From Siderastrea siderea (taxonomy: Eukaryota > Cnidaria > Anthozoa > Scleractinia > Rhizangiidae), in the NCBI GenBank assembly GCA_964030785.1, contig OZ034968.1:55925399-55989398 (forward strand): a stretch of 64,000 bases of DNA. Direction: 5' to 3'. Below are positions 35,878 through 48,663 of this stretch, piece after piece (within the stretch, counting starts at the first letter, position 1; every line of letters begins with the position of its first letter). A model generated the notes under the pieces. The model was not told the origin of the DNA. It saw nothing but the letters and a program-made list of their open reading frames with translations, and ran no database searches. The position numbers and the translations under genes are program-made.

Positions 35878-38132
35878 CAGTATTGTGCAAAAGTAATGCA
35901 AGTCAATTTCGACGAATTTCCTGGCTTTTCTCGGCTTTTCGACAAAATTTCGCTCACCGCGAAATTGCGGCAATGACACCTATTGCGGCGTGACACCTAT
36001 TGTTTCATTCTGCGCGAAAGTTCGCGCGATAATTCACGATGCTCGCTCTTTCGAAGCGACCTTTCAAGCGATAATTCGCGCCGCTCGAAATTTCGCGGCG
36101 ATTGTTCAAGCGAATTTTCGTTTTGTCTGTCAATTCTCCCACATTTCTGGGCAATGTTTTGCTGCATTCGAAATTCGACTCGATATAAACCATCTCTATG
36201 GTGCGGTTGTGTGCATAAAAAGCAGCTGTGATCCATCTGCTTATGCAGTCTCTCGATCAACTGAACCAATTTTAGGTAATTGTTGTGTCAAACTTACCTG
36301 GTTATTCTCCAAAGAAAGCCCTACTGTTATACTATACTTGAATCCAAAAGCGTTGTAGCTCTTATATGTTCCGTATTTAAAACTAGTGATACTTGTCAAT
36401 GCGCGAGCGAATGAAATTTATTTAGTAAACATCAGCCGCGCATCAGTCGGCTTTTGTTTTGCAAGCGTCACGGCAAATTTTTAAAAAGTCAACTCCGGTT
36501 TTAAAAGCCCTATAAAAATGATTGAAACAGGAAAACACTCCGCATTTAGAGGCACAATTTGTAATAAGGATTACACGATGCGTCGAGTATTTCTTGGGAC
36601 CGTATTGCGAGCGAATAGTTTTTTAGTAAACATTAGCCGCTGGTGAGCGCGTCAGTAGCGCTTTTGTTTTGCAATCGTCAAAAAGTCATAACTCCGGTTT
36701 TAAAAGGCCCAAAAAGATGATTGAAACTAGAAAATACTCTACATTAAAAGGTCCGATTTGTAATAGAGATTACAACGATGTGCTGAGTATTTCTTGGTAC
36801 TTTATTGCAAACGAATTCGATTTTTTTCTTCACAAGTGTGCAAGCATGGTGCTTACAAAGGAATATTAATATCCGAAAACTTTGAATAGGAAGCAACACA
36901 ATGTTTGAAAAAATATTTACATTCATTACGCTGAAGTCGATATCAATCTTTGCAGAAAACGAAAAAAACATCCGCAGAAAACTCTGTGATCTAAATGGTA
37001 ATTCGAGACGTCAACTGAGACACGTATTTATACACCGTATGCAAATTTTGAATGATTCATTCTGTAACGCAATGAATAGATCTCAAAGCCGTCAAGACAG
37101 CAAACTGCTTTCTCAGCTGTGTTGAAAAGCGATGGTGTTGCTTAAAATATATTTCTATGCTATTTCTTCGAGTACGCATGTTTTGCTGGGAAATTAAAGT
37201 GGCAAAGAGGCAGACCATCAGACAGTCGGCCGTGACATCGTGCATGTGATTTTAATGAACTTGCAATGCAAGTCTTGTTTTGTCTTGCCTGTCAAAGAAG
37301 AGTTCGCGTTTTCAATGTCGATGTAAGGGCAAGGAAACGTTTATATTCGTAGAAAACTTGGATATCTCCGTTCTATCAAGTTTGAACTATATCAGAACAC
37401 TGATGTGGGTTTGCAAATGCGTGGATAGCCGAAACACGAACGAAACTTGATTCTGCATGTTAAGCATGTCTCGTGTTTACGATTAAATCGTCGTCCTTGG
37501 ATAAGTTGTTTGTGATGAGTTTACTTACATTTGCAAGCTACTTAACTGCACAAAACTAGAGTGTTTTGCCTTCGTTTTCAGAACAAATTGAGTTCGCAGT
37601 CTTAAAAAGCTCTTAAAGGTAAGTTCTTTGTACAGTGTATTCTATGTGTCGAATCAACATCGGTATCTGAACTGGCGGTTTCAAACCGTTCGCTAAATTG
37701 ACATTCATGTACAGCTGTAGACTTGAGGTCTTGCAATTGCCCGGGTCTTTTAAATTTTATTTTACCCTCTCGAAGTTTTATAAGTCAATAGTACCGCCAC
37801 AGCCACAGATTTCAAAACAGTAAAACGCATTTCATTTTTTCGGCAATCATTGTTCAATGGCATAGATCGCGAAGGAAACTGTACGAACGCTGGTGTCGCC
37901 ATTCAAAGCTCAGCGAAATTTCTTGAACTGGCTACCGAAATTACGCTCAGGATCTCGAAATTTCGTTTACGTCCCGAAAAATCGCCGTATTATCGCGCTT
38001 TGTTTAAGCGAAATTTCGCTCGAAACGCCCCAAATTTACGCTCGAACTTTCGAGCGAACTTTCGCTGGAAAGTTCACGAGAACAAAGAACGAAATTCGCG
38101 CATTTCACTTGCATTACTTTTGCACAATACTG
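35878..38132 (+). mobile_element. Tc1/mariner-type non-autonomous element, left arm of palindrome
   Basis: The ends are CAGTATTGTGCAAAAGTAAT and its inverted copy ATTACTTTTGCACAATACTG, flanked by TA (35876-35877 and 38133-38134). The TIR style and TA duplication fit Tc1/mariner. The interior is rich in CGAAATTTCG-type words near both ends. It has no transposase frame, and two diverged internal copies lie at 36412-36600 and 36625-36860. The element is repeated in reverse at 39433-41694. Confidence 0.8.
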
Positions 38133-38469
38133 TATTAGCCAGAAAACAACCTTGAAGATGAAAAAAAAAAAAAAAAAAACCTTGAAGATGAAAATTGCTG
38201 AAATTTTCTGCATGGTGACGAAAGCCGCTTGCATCTCGAATTTCAACCAGGTTATGCAAATTAGTCAGTGTTTACAAAATACTGCTTCCTGAGCCCAACT
38301 ATCAATTAAAAAAGACAGAATAATCGACTACAGGCTTTTCTAGCCAAAAATTTTATTCAGATAAACAATACATTTGGCTTCTAGAAGCAAAAAACTTTCG
38401 ATTTTCTTGCGTGCATGAACACTCGTAGGTAATTTTTGCAGACACCACAGCTGTGTTTATGGCGATGGC

Positions 38470-39400
38470 TTGATCGGCCGTTGGATGGCTTTACGAGCAA
38501 AATTACAAAAATTATATGAATCCATGAGCTATGGGAAACATGGATTTTCAGTTCTCATCGAACGTTGTTTCAAGCAAACAGCGATGAAATATGTCAACTA
38601 TTCAATAAAACTATCACCTTACGGTCAGTTCTGCTGTCCCTTGTCTTTGATTCTTGCTTTATCTTCTGCAAATATCCCTGTTTCTCCCCAATTCTTCGGT
38701 GAGTTCGATGTGCTTACTTTTGCCGCTCGCCATTTTGAAAAACCACTCATTCCCAGTTCTACGCAGCCAACTAGAAAACCTCCTAAAGCCACCCAAAAGC
38801 CACTGGGTAGGAAGCTCTTGGGCTGTTGCTAGGAGATTTGTGCCTTTGGCCAATCGTAGGGCCGAAAAGACAATCGCTATTGTTTTTCAAATTCGCCTTC
38901 AGCTGGTAAGAGCAAAAAGCTCTTTCCAGTCCCCCGACAGAACCTAATTTGAATTGTAACTCTTAATCCGTTGCACGACGACCTTCCATATATGGAAGTC
39001 CGTCGTGCAATGTTCTTACGAGCTTGTAACCATAACCTGGAAAAGATGGCCTACCCATTGGGATTTAGTGCGGCTTTAGGAGGTTTCTAGTTGGCTGCGT
39101 AGAACTGGGAATGAGTGGTTTTTCAAAATGGCGGGCGCTAAAAGTAAGCATATCTGGCTCGAACTCACCGAAGAATCGGGGAGAAACAGGGATATTTGCA
39201 AAAGATAAAGCATAAATCAAAGACAAGGGACAACAGAACTGACGGTAAGGTGATAGTTTTATTGAGTAGTCGACATATTTCATCACTTTTTGCTTGAAAC
39301 AACGTTCGATGAGAACTCAGAATCCATGTTTCCTATAGCTCATGATGAATCTGGAGGAAACCATCAGTTAAACAAGTTTTAAAAAGCAAATCAACATTCA
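38470..39400. repeat. Central inverted repeat of the large palindrome
   Basis: The block 38500-38820 recurs inverted at 39060-39355, for example CATGGATTTTCAGTTCTCAT against ATGAGAACTCAGAATCCATG, and CGCAGCCAACTAGAAAACCT against AGGTTTCTAGTTGGCTGCG. The centre at 38972-39011 is a short palindrome around CCATATATGG. Confidence 0.85.
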
Positions 39401-39432
39401 AAAACAACATTTACCATTCTGTAGTGTTTTTC

Positions 39433-41694
39433 CAGGTCTTGTGCAAAAGTAATGCAAGCGAAATGCGTGAATTTCGTTCTTTGTTCTCGCGAACTTTCGA
39501 GCATAAATTCAGGGCGTTTCAAGCAAAATTTTGCTTAAACAAAGCACGATAATACGGCGATTTTTCGGGACGTCAACGAAATTTCGAGATCATCAGCGTA
39601 ATTTTGGTAGCCAGTTCAAGAAATTTCGCTGAGCCTTGAACGGCAACACCAGCGTTCATGCAGTTTCCTTCGCGATCTGTGCCATCGAACAATCTTGTCA
39701 AGATTGCCAAATAAGTGAATTGAGTTTTACTGGTTTGAAATCTGTGGCTGTGGCGGTACTATTGACTTATAATACTTCGAGAGGGTAAAAGAAAATTTAA
39801 AAAACCCAGGCAATTGCAAGACCTCAAGTCTACAGCTGTACATGAATGTCAATATAGTGAATGGTTTCAAACTGCCAGTTCAGATACCGATGTATATCTA
39901 TATGCGACGCATAGCAGACACTGTACAAAGAACTTACCTTTAGGAGCTTTTTAAGACTGCCAACTCAATTTGTTCTGAAAACAAAGGCAAAACACTATAG
40001 TTTTGTGCAGTTAAGTCCCTTACAAATGTAAGTAAACTCATCACAAACAACTTATCCAAGGACGATGATTTAATCGTAAACACGAGGCATGGTTAACATG
40101 GAGCGTTTCGTTCGCGTTTTGGCGATCCACGCATTTTGCAAACGCACATCAGTGTTCTGATATAGTTTAAACTTGATGGAACGGAGATATCCAAGTTTTC
40201 TACGAATATAAACGTTTCCTTTCTCTTACATCGACAATGAAAATGCGAACTCTTCTTTGACAGGCAAGACAAAACAAGACTTGCATTACAAGTTCAATGA
40301 AACCACGTGCAGGATGTCATGGCCGATAGTCTGATGGTCTTGTGGATGGACTCGCCAAGATCTTTGCATCTTTACCAGTTTAATTTCCCAGCAAAACAGG
40401 AATACTCAAAGAAATAGCATAGAAATATATTTTAGACAACACCATCGCCTTTCAACACAGCTGAGAAAGCAATTTGCCGTCTTGATGGCTTTGAGAGCCA
40501 TTCATTGCGTTACAGAATGAATCATGCCAAATTTGCATACAGTGTATTACATGACTCGAGTGACGTCTCCAATTACCTTTTAGATCACAGAGTTTTCTTT
40601 GGATGTTTTTTCGTTTTCTGTGAAGATTAATGTGATATCAACTTGAGCGTAATGAATCGAAATATTTTTTCAAACATTGCGCTGCTTCCTATTCAAAGTT
40701 TTCGGATATTAATATTCCTTCTCACCGGAGTGGCCATGCTTGCACACGTGTGAAGAAAAACATCGAATTTGTTTGCAATAAAGAACCGAGAAATACTCGG
40801 TGCATCACTGTAATCTCTATTACAAATGGGACCTTGTAATGTAGAGTATTTTCTGGTTTCAATCATCTTTATGGGCCTTTTAAAACTGGAGTTATGACTT
40901 TTTATAAATTTGCTGTGACAATTGCAGAACAAAAGCGCTACTGACGCGCTTACCAGCGGCTAATGTTTACTAAAAAAATATAATTCGCTCGCAAAAGGGG
41001 GCTGAGAAATACTTGACGCATCATGTCATCCTTATTACAAATTGTGCCTCTAAATGAGGAGTGTTTTCCTGTTTCAATCATCTTTATAGGGCTTTTAAAA
41101 CGGGAGGTATGACTTGATGCTTGCAAAACAAAAGCGTTACTGACGCGCTCATCAGCGGCTAAATGTTTACTAAAAAATATCATTCGCTCGCGCGTTGACA
41201 AGTATCACTAGTTTTAATTACAGAACATATGAGAGCTTCAATGCTTTTGGATTAAACAGTAGGGCTTTCTTTGGAGAATAACCAGGTAAGTTTGACACAA
41301 CAGTTACCTAAAATTGGTTAAGTTGAGCGAGAGACTGCATACGCAGATGGATTACAGCTGCTTTTCACACACACAACTGCACCACAGAGATGGTTTACGT
41401 CGAGTCGAATTTCGAATACAGCAAAACATTGCCCAGAAATGCTGGAGAATTGACAGGCAAAACGAAAATACGCTCGAAAAATCGCCACGAAATTTCGAGC
41501 AGCCAGAATTATCGCTTGAATGTTCGCTTCGAAAGTTCCAGCAGCATGAATTATCGCGCGGAATGAAACAATGGGTGTCACGAAATTTCGGCGATTTATC
41601 GCCGCAATTTCACTGTGACCGAAATTTCGTCGAAAAGCCGGGAAAAGCCAGGAAATTTGTCAAAATTTACTTGCATTAATTTTGCACAATACTG
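39433..41694 (-). mobile_element. Tc1/mariner-type non-autonomous element, right arm of palindrome
   Basis: An inverted copy of 35878-38132. The inner end is CAGGTCTTGTGCAAAAGTAA and the outer end is TTTTGCACAATACTG followed by TA. Internal blocks appear in reverse order (for example the AAATTTTTAAAAAGTC region and the ATGATTGAAACAGGAAAACA region). Small indels differ from the other copy. No functional open frame. Confidence 0.8.
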
Positions 41695-42134
41695 TAAAAT
41701 CAATTTGAGGTCCGCCGTTCGGTTTAAACTTTTGAGCGACTTTTAGGTTGTCTCTTGCAAACCGAAGGAATCTCAACGTGAAATGGTTTTTCGTCGCTTT
41801 AAAGACCTCCATGTCCTCTTTTTTGAAGGTCAGTTATTCTTCAGGATGATTTCTTTCCATTTTGAACTTCAAAAGTGAACTATCTTAATTTTCAGAGCAG
41901 AAATATACATCTTGAAATCTACGACCGATCCGTGCGTACCGCCATTATCTTTGTTTGCAAACTCCATGCGGTTGGTTAAAAAGCCGCCTTTCCCCTACCC
42001 CCTAAAACTCATAAATATATGCGCAGAAGACAGTTTCTGATTGGTTTATATATCTCCTTAACAATTGGCAGCTTTAGAGGGCACAAAAGTACCTAGTAGG
42101 GGAGGTAGGGGATAAAGGGTCCTCCATGCGGAAC

Positions 42135-42535
42135 ATATGCGTGGCCCAGGGGGGGTACTCAAAGTATACGTTTCGGGGGGGTCCAACGTATTTTTTTGGG
42201 TTGAAAATTTACATGCTCGGTATTTTTTTGGGTCAAGAGAGCTGTCACGTATTTTTTTAGGTCTTAAAAAAATACGCGTATTTTTTTGGGTCTTATCTCC
42301 GAGCGAACTTTTCGTTTCGGGTTTTCGTTGCGATCAGTGGATCAGAAAAATATTCATTCGAACTTTTTTTCAGCGACGTGTGTTCCATGTTCTTGTATTT
42401 TTTTGAGTTGGAGATTTATTTTTTTGGGTCTAAAATTTCAGGCTTGTGTATTTTTTTGGGTTTGCAATATGAAGCTCCGTCGGACCCCCCCCCGTCATGT
42501 ATACTTCGAGTACCCCCCTGGGGCGCGCGGCACGG
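42135..42535. mobile_element. MITE with internal TATTTTTTTGGGT repeats
   Basis: GGCCCAGGGGGGGTACTC at the left is inverted as GAGTACCCCCCTGGGGC at the right, and the inner arms GTATACGTTTCGGGGGGG and CCCCCCCCCGTCATGTATAC also pair. Between them, TATTTTTTTGGGT or a close variant recurs about seven times. Non-coding. Confidence 0.75.
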
Positions 42536-42688
42536 CCGGTTTTGGCCGGTGTAGGAGTCAGTAAGTTAAATCTGCCAATCAAGTGAAAAAAATTCGCAAT
42601 TATAACTTCCATCACCCCATGAGGGTGGAAGACATGCTTTGTACGAAATCAAGCATCTGGAAAACGACATCAAAACATTAAAGCTTAA

Positions 42689-43402
42689 GGTTACTCCGGA
42701 CCTTCGCGGGTGTCCTTGGGGAAAAAATTCGTATGCGCGCCGTTTTAAAGGAAAACACGGCAAACTATATATCGTTGGAAAGCTTAAGAAATGTAGATAT
42801 TTTCGAAAAAAAATTATAAATTGCCAGTTTCTTCAATTCCGCAAAAGAAAATCGCAAACAACCATGAAAATGACCATGGGTCATTCAATTGGATTAATAA
42901 GGTATCAAATTCAAGTTACTGGCAAAATAACTGCAAAGTGTTAATCACAAAGGATCAGTTGTCAAAAGTGTGTCAGCATTTTTCGATATTCTGACTGGTT
43001 ATTTTTTAACTAATTTGTCAAGTTCGAGCAGCAAAGAATGCGCGATGGGCATTGCATCGAAGATCGCTACGGGTGAAATGTTATAAATTTAAAAAATCCC
43101 CGACACACTTTCGTTTCACAACATCTAAGGAATGTTCAGGCCAAATTTCACAGAAATCTGCCGAATTTTGGTACCCTATTAATTCATTTGTTTAATTGAA
43201 TGACGCATGGTCATTTTGGCGGTCACTTTTGCAATTTTCTTTTGTGGAATTAAAAAACTGGCAATTCATATTATTTTCCGAAATCTACATTTATTAAGCT
43301 TTCCAACGATATATAGTTTGCCGTGCTTTCCTTTAAGAAGGCGCGCATATGAATTTTTTCCCGGAGGACACGGGAGGACACCCGCGAAGGTCCGGAGTAA
43401 CC
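42689..43402. mobile_element. Foldback MITE with TTAA-type target site
   Basis: The left end GGTTACTCCGGACCTTCGCG is inverted at the right end, with arms of about 220 bp (42689-42910 and 43195-43402) sharing AACTATATATCGTTGGAAAG and its complement. The flanks are TTAA (42685-42688) and TTAC (43403-43406), a TTAA duplication with one change. Non-coding. Confidence 0.8.
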
Positions 43403-43406
43403 TTAC

Positions 43407-46125
43407 AGTCAACACGGTTCACGCATGAACGATTGTGGAATGAAGATTGCATTCTTCACGTGCACATTCCTTTCTTTAATTGGATGACCGTATTCTTGAA
43501 AAGTACGGGCCACGTGTATTGCAGCATTACACGCGCGTAACACGCATGAAAAGACGCCATATTGCGTGCAATTTACTTGCGTGATACGCGAGAGTAATAG
43601 AAAAATACACGCACTTGCGTGTAAAAAATTACACGCAGTTTCTCTTGAAGTGCGAGTAAAATTTTCAGGCAAAGATTGCCTCCATGCTCATTAAATGCGT
43701 GCAACAGGAGGCTGACATTCGCAGTGTACGTTGTTGACAGTAATCTCCCAAACGATTTGCGCATTTGTATTGCGATGGGGAAATTATATTTAGCGACATG
43801 AAGTGTAACTTGGTATTACAGCTGCCATAAAATAATTCACCATTTTTTCGACAGGCCATCAGATATTTGAAGCTCTCTCGGGGAATGTACCGAACATTGG
43901 CGCTTGATGAAGCGATAGATTACAAATTATCGAAAGCTTCCGAGTTTCCTTCGTGAGTATGTTAGCAGTGAATCAGCGGAAAGCCAGTGGAAAGCCACTC
44001 ATTTGATTCGGTTAACTTCAACTTTTACACAACGTTCCCTGGTTTCTAAGATAAAAATAAAATGTATTATGACGGCTGTTGTTCAGTTCAGAAGGATATC
44101 TGGAACAAAAATTAATACTGTGGCTTTGTGCATGCTGGCCGTAATCGAATGCGTCGTCCAAATTATCTTGAATTGTTTACGTTTCGCAAGTCAGACTGAA
44201 AGTGCATCACTTTTATTCTTGTTTTAATAAACTTGGTAGTTTTTTTACTTCCAGTCAAACAGCATGATTCTCAGTAGCATAAAAACTGCCCTTACGTTTA
44301 CCCCTTTCTCTACTCTTACGTTATTCTCACTGCTAAAAACTTGGCCTAGCTTGAATAAATTACATTCTTGTCTTGCTGATAACGGTGGAGTCATTGAGCC
44401 GTGACGCGGTGCCACAGCTACTTTTTTTTAAGGACTGATGTGTTGTTTCAAGCGTTGTTATTTTCCCAACTTTAACGCTTTCCATCGCTTAAAAATTGGA
44501 CCATCCAAAAGAAAAAGCTTTAAAAAGAAAAGCTTTAAATTTTTCAAGTTGTTTGTTTTTTTCAAGGCGCTTTGCCAATGAATGACGTGCAATCAGTTCT
44601 AATTTACATTTGTGCTTGTTGGTAAACAAAGTCGTGACAAGTCACACGATTTTCAAATGTTCGGTTTTCTGATCGTTGCAAGAAGTTTCTTATTCTGACG
44701 TGTACCGCTGAATGTCTACAAATAACAGAAACAGTAAAGCTGCCATATTGCTCGCATTTTATGCGCGTGTAAATGCTGCAATCCACGTGACCTGTGGTGA
44801 TTCTTCGAAAGTTCACACGTAACATCAGAAATCGTCTACATGGCGCACTCCAAAGAAGTGCTAATCAACTACTTCTGACAGGGAATTCCTGTCATCCGTC
44901 ATGAGGAACTTTGGCCATGAAAAAAATTCGCAGCATGCATTCATTAAAAGCGTTATTTTACGCCAATCATTTCTGTCAGCAATGAAGAGAATTATATCAA
45001 CACGAGCGACCGGTATGTGTCCTTGCGGTTACTTAACAGCATGCCTACATTAAGATTATGAGAAAGGCGATCACGCCGTGAAGTAAAAATTATTACAGGA
45101 AAGAACGAGCGCAGTCAGCGCAAGTGCGTGGATTTTCAGGTAAGTTTGTCTGTTTTTCGAGTAACCTCCTTTTGGCTCTGTCGAATTCCAGCAACACAAA
45201 GGGTTTAGGTCGCACGACTTGTCACCATACGCCAGGAAACGAAATCTAGAACAGGCCCACTGAGAAGTATTCAGACTTGTCACGCCGTTTGTAATGATGT
45301 GGTGCGACATGTGTTCGTCGTTTCAGTTTTATGGTAAATTTTCCTTGCTAGACCGCCACTATAGTCCTTTGTGACAACTATAACCGGCTGATGCATGCAA
45401 TTGCGATTTTAGTAGATTATCCTGGTCAGGCTGTAAAAAGAGAATTTTAATTTTGTGTGAGAATTATCTGGCAGGAATTTATTTCAACATTACGTAAGCC
45501 TGCAAATTCTCCTCGATGCTTCTTAGAAAACTGAAAGTTCATAGTTGTTTTTACTAAGCTGCGTTGCTGATTTGCATGTAGGTCGAGCAAGAATCCGACA
45601 TCGATCAAATTTTTAGGCTACTGACTTTTATGTGAAGAAACGTATGTTAGAGGACCCACGGGACGTGGTGGCGCTTTCACGACTCGATTATAATTTATTC
45701 GAGCTACACTAGTATCATGTATTAAACCTCTCCCAGCCGCGAGTCATTGCGTTTCCTTTTGATATTTTACTTACTTTATTCCACGTATATAAGGTTTCCA
45801 ACCTAAATACCTACTTGTAGCGACTGCTTGGGTAATACCAGGCTTTCTTCAAAACATTATATTGAATTTGTGTTTTGCGTGTAACACAATGGTGGCGGGA
45901 AATGTAAGGTTTTGAAAATCGCGCGCGTCTAAACGACGGCCGCTCCACGAAGCTATGGAATCGAGACAAAAAGAGACGAGAGACCTTTGGTAAGTGGCAA
46001 TAAGAATTACAATTTTAAATACGTGTATACCTTAAGGCGAAATATTAGCATCGCACTCTAGCTTTATTCTGATTTTCTCACATAATATGCTGTAACTGGA
46101 AACTTGATCGCTATCGTTACGCTTT
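43407..46125. other. Intronic stretch, no gene recognised
   Basis: A segment near 43500-43545 (CACGTGTATTGCAGCATTAC) resembles, in reverse, one near 44755-44795, so a diverged inverted-repeat element may span 43430-44830. No coding exon is supported. Confidence 0.35.
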
Positions 46126-46129
46126 GTTT

Positions 46130-47062
46130 TCCTCGGGTATGATATACCTGGAAGAATACTTTTAACATCACGCTTTAGTTTATTCTGTCTAGCTAACATC
46201 GCTTTAAAGCTTATTCTGTCTTCCTTGGGTAGTATATACCTGGAAGCGGAATTTCTAACGTCGCTTTATAGCTTATTCTGTCTTCCTTGGGTAGCATATA
46301 CCTGGAAGCAGAATTTCTAACATCGCGCTTTAGTTTATTCTGTCTTCCTTGGGTAGCATATACCTGGAAGCGGAATGTCTAACATTGCGCTTTAGCTAAT
46401 TCTGTCTTCCTTGGGTAGCATATACCTGGAAGCGGAATGTCTAACATTGCTTTATAGCTTATTCTGTCTTCCTCGGGTAGCATATACCTGGAAGCAGAAT
46501 GTCTAACATCGCTTTAAAGCTTATTCTGTCTTCCTTGGGTAGCGTATACCTGGAAGCGGAATTTCTAACATCGCGCTTTAGCTTATTCTGTCTTCCTTGG
46601 GTAGTATATACCTGGAAGCGGAGTTTCTAACGTCGCTTTAAAGCTTATTCTGTATTCCTTGGATAGCATATACCTGGAAGCAGAATTTCTAACATCGCGC
46701 TTTAGTTTATTCTGTCTTGCTTGGGTAGCATATACCTGTAAGTGGAATGTCTAACATTGCTTTAGAGCTTATTCTGTCTTCCTTGGGTAGCGTATACCTG
46801 GAAGCGGAATTTCTAACATCGCGCTTTAGCTTATTCTGTCTACCTTGGGTAGCATATACCTGGAAGCGGAATGTCTAACCTTGATTTAGAGCTTATTCTG
46901 TCTTCCTTGGGTAGCGTATACCTGAAAGCGGAATTTCTAACATCGCGCTTTAGCTTATTCTGTCTTCGTTGGGTAGCATATACCTGGAAGTGGAATGCCT
47001 AACATCGCTTTATAGCTTATTCTGTCTTCCTTAGGTAGTATGCATATACCTGGAAGATTCTG
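46130..47062. repeat. ~61-bp minisatellite, about 15 units
   Basis: Units read roughly TTATTCTGTCTTCCTTGGGT then AGCATATACCTGGAAGCGGA then ATTTCTAACATCGCGCTTTA. The TACCTGGAAG word recurs near 46147, 46229, 46289, 46350 and on to 47047. Variants alternate between TCGCTTTAAAGC and TCGCGCTTTAGC endings. It lies inside the large intron about 1.6 kb downstream of exon 1. Spacing is contiguous, with no spacers like those in CRISPR arrays. Confidence 0.95.
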
Positions 47063-47437
47063 TTATTTGTGCAATAAAAAAGAAGCAAAGCAAAACAAAA
47101 GATTAACCGATTGCCATGTTTTCATTTACAATTAATGTACATTGAATGAAGTTGTATTACGACTCTAAAAGCATCATATTTTTTGAAAACCTTTTTCCGG
47201 GTCTTACAGGTAGCGGGGCGGAGAATTTATTCAATTCAATATTACCGGTTAAACAATTGTATTCTTGAGTTTACCAACATTAGTGTTGTATCTTCATTAA
47301 TCCGGAAATTGCGGTTACTTTCATTTCAGTTTAGGAGAGCTTGAATTACTTTTTTGTGGGCGTTTGTCTGATTTCCTAGTGTGTTCAGCTAAAACCTCAA
47401 GAGACGGAGCGGTGTCAAACCTTGGCTTTGAATTACT

Positions 47438-47489
47438 TATGCAAATTAGCTGGCTGCACATTCAATGTGTAGCCAGCTCATTTGCATAA
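47438..47489. repeat. Short hairpin with ATGCAAAT at both ends
   Basis: TATGCAAATTAGCTGGCT pairs with AGCCAGCTCATTTGCATA around a short loop. Octamer-like ATGCAAAT lies at each arm. Probably a tiny MITE remnant; a regulatory role is speculative. Confidence 0.6.
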
Positions 47490-48369
47490 CATTTTTTCGC
47501 ACCTCAAAGCTTGTCATGTCAAGGATCTTTACCTCCACAAGAAAATGGTTGAGTCGTCGCGGGGACTAAATAGTGTCGGACGATTTTATGAACAGCTCCT
47601 TTTGGCACTCTCGTGTTCCGTGGTTCCTTGGAATTGACAGCCCCAATCCAGCATTGCAAAGGTTAACGATTTCGTTCCTTGCATTAGCAGGCAAAGGTTC
47701 GTACTCGTTCCCGTTGCATTAGAAGGCAAAGGTTTACCAGAATCGTAAAAGCCCCCAAGCGAATTTCTTGCCATTTGGAGTTAGCAAACCTAAACTTTCA
47801 TGTTCCGATCATGTGCAAACCTATGTACACCGGCCGCAACACACCGCGGCGAAAATAAAATTGTGGTGGTTGTTGTTTATATTTTCTGCGGGTTTCCGAT
47901 TCCACGAAACCTCCAGCTAAAGAATAAGTTGCCTTTGTTACAATTAGAGACTCCTTTGGATTTTCTTTCTAAGGATTGCTGTTGTCAATTTTCTCTTTAC
48001 GGGTTATTTTTGTCGGCTTTATGTTCTCGCCATTTTTTGTGCCGGGCTTGAAAACAATAAAAATTTCACGCGTGACATACCGGAAAACTGAGCTAGAAAA
48101 CTAACTTTTCAGTTCTGTTCGGAAAGTTTGAATTATTATTACGATGTTACAAAAAAAATTTCGAATAACTAAAATATAGTTTCGAATATAGAATCCAAGT
48201 TTCAAAGAATCGCTAAATTTTTCGAAGAATGAAATCGAAGAATGAACTAATCGATGAATATTTGAAGTTGAACGTTCATGCATGCAGCGGAATACCCATG
48301 ACGCGCGTTGACTAACATTTGTTCATCATAATTAGTTCATCACCTTACCTTGCCACAAACCTGTTTTCG

Positions 48370-48612
48370 TGAAATTACGAGGGAGATTTAGCTATGTGTT
48401 TCCCCGATATTCGAAGGCTCTCCTTCCAGTTTCATCCCTTGTCTATTTCTTAGAGTTTACGAACGGTTTCCCAAGGTTTCTCGGTCCCACACCTCGAAAA
48501 GATGACCCCGCCACAATTATTCAAAATGATCAGAGACACGAACAACAAAGGCAAGCAACCTTCAATGTGTTATCCATGTCTACACATTTGATGCGAGGGC
48601 CCCCTTTGTCTT
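48370..48612 (+). repeat. Dispersed repeat, inverted copy of 34140-34360
   Basis: A plus-strand frame around PTPRKDDPATIIQNDQRH and FNVLSMSTHLM aligns with the minus strand at 34157-34342. It lies within the host intron just beyond the exon 1 donor. Confidence 0.7.
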
Positions 48613-48663
48613 AGGCGAAGCGTAAGGTAGTTTTTACGCGAATCGCTACTTAAAGAATCTTAC

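Larger units (their letters stand above)
18451..48663 (-). other. 30.2-kb intron of the AlbA_2/GHKL gene
   Basis: Donor GTAAGA starts at 48663 after CTCCG, and the acceptor CAACAG ends at 18451. The intron is phase 1 and joins the AlbA_2 exon to the GHKL exon at the expected domain boundary, giving VSGYGKQLSEDDID across the junction. It holds MITEs, an ISL2EU transposon with its own broken genes on both strands, LINE relics, a large palindrome and a minisatellite. No additional in-frame host exon was recognised within it. If transcripts show otherwise, the two exons could belong to separate genes. Confidence 0.65.

Noticed and set aside
36000..41600. Several overlapping 60-120-aa frames rich in Arg, Phe and Ser
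   Set aside because: They come from CGAAATTTCG-rich arms of inverted elements and appear on both strands.
46130..47062. CRISPR-like regular repeats
   Set aside because: Units are contiguous with no unique spacers and lie in an intron of a eukaryotic gene; it is a minisatellite.
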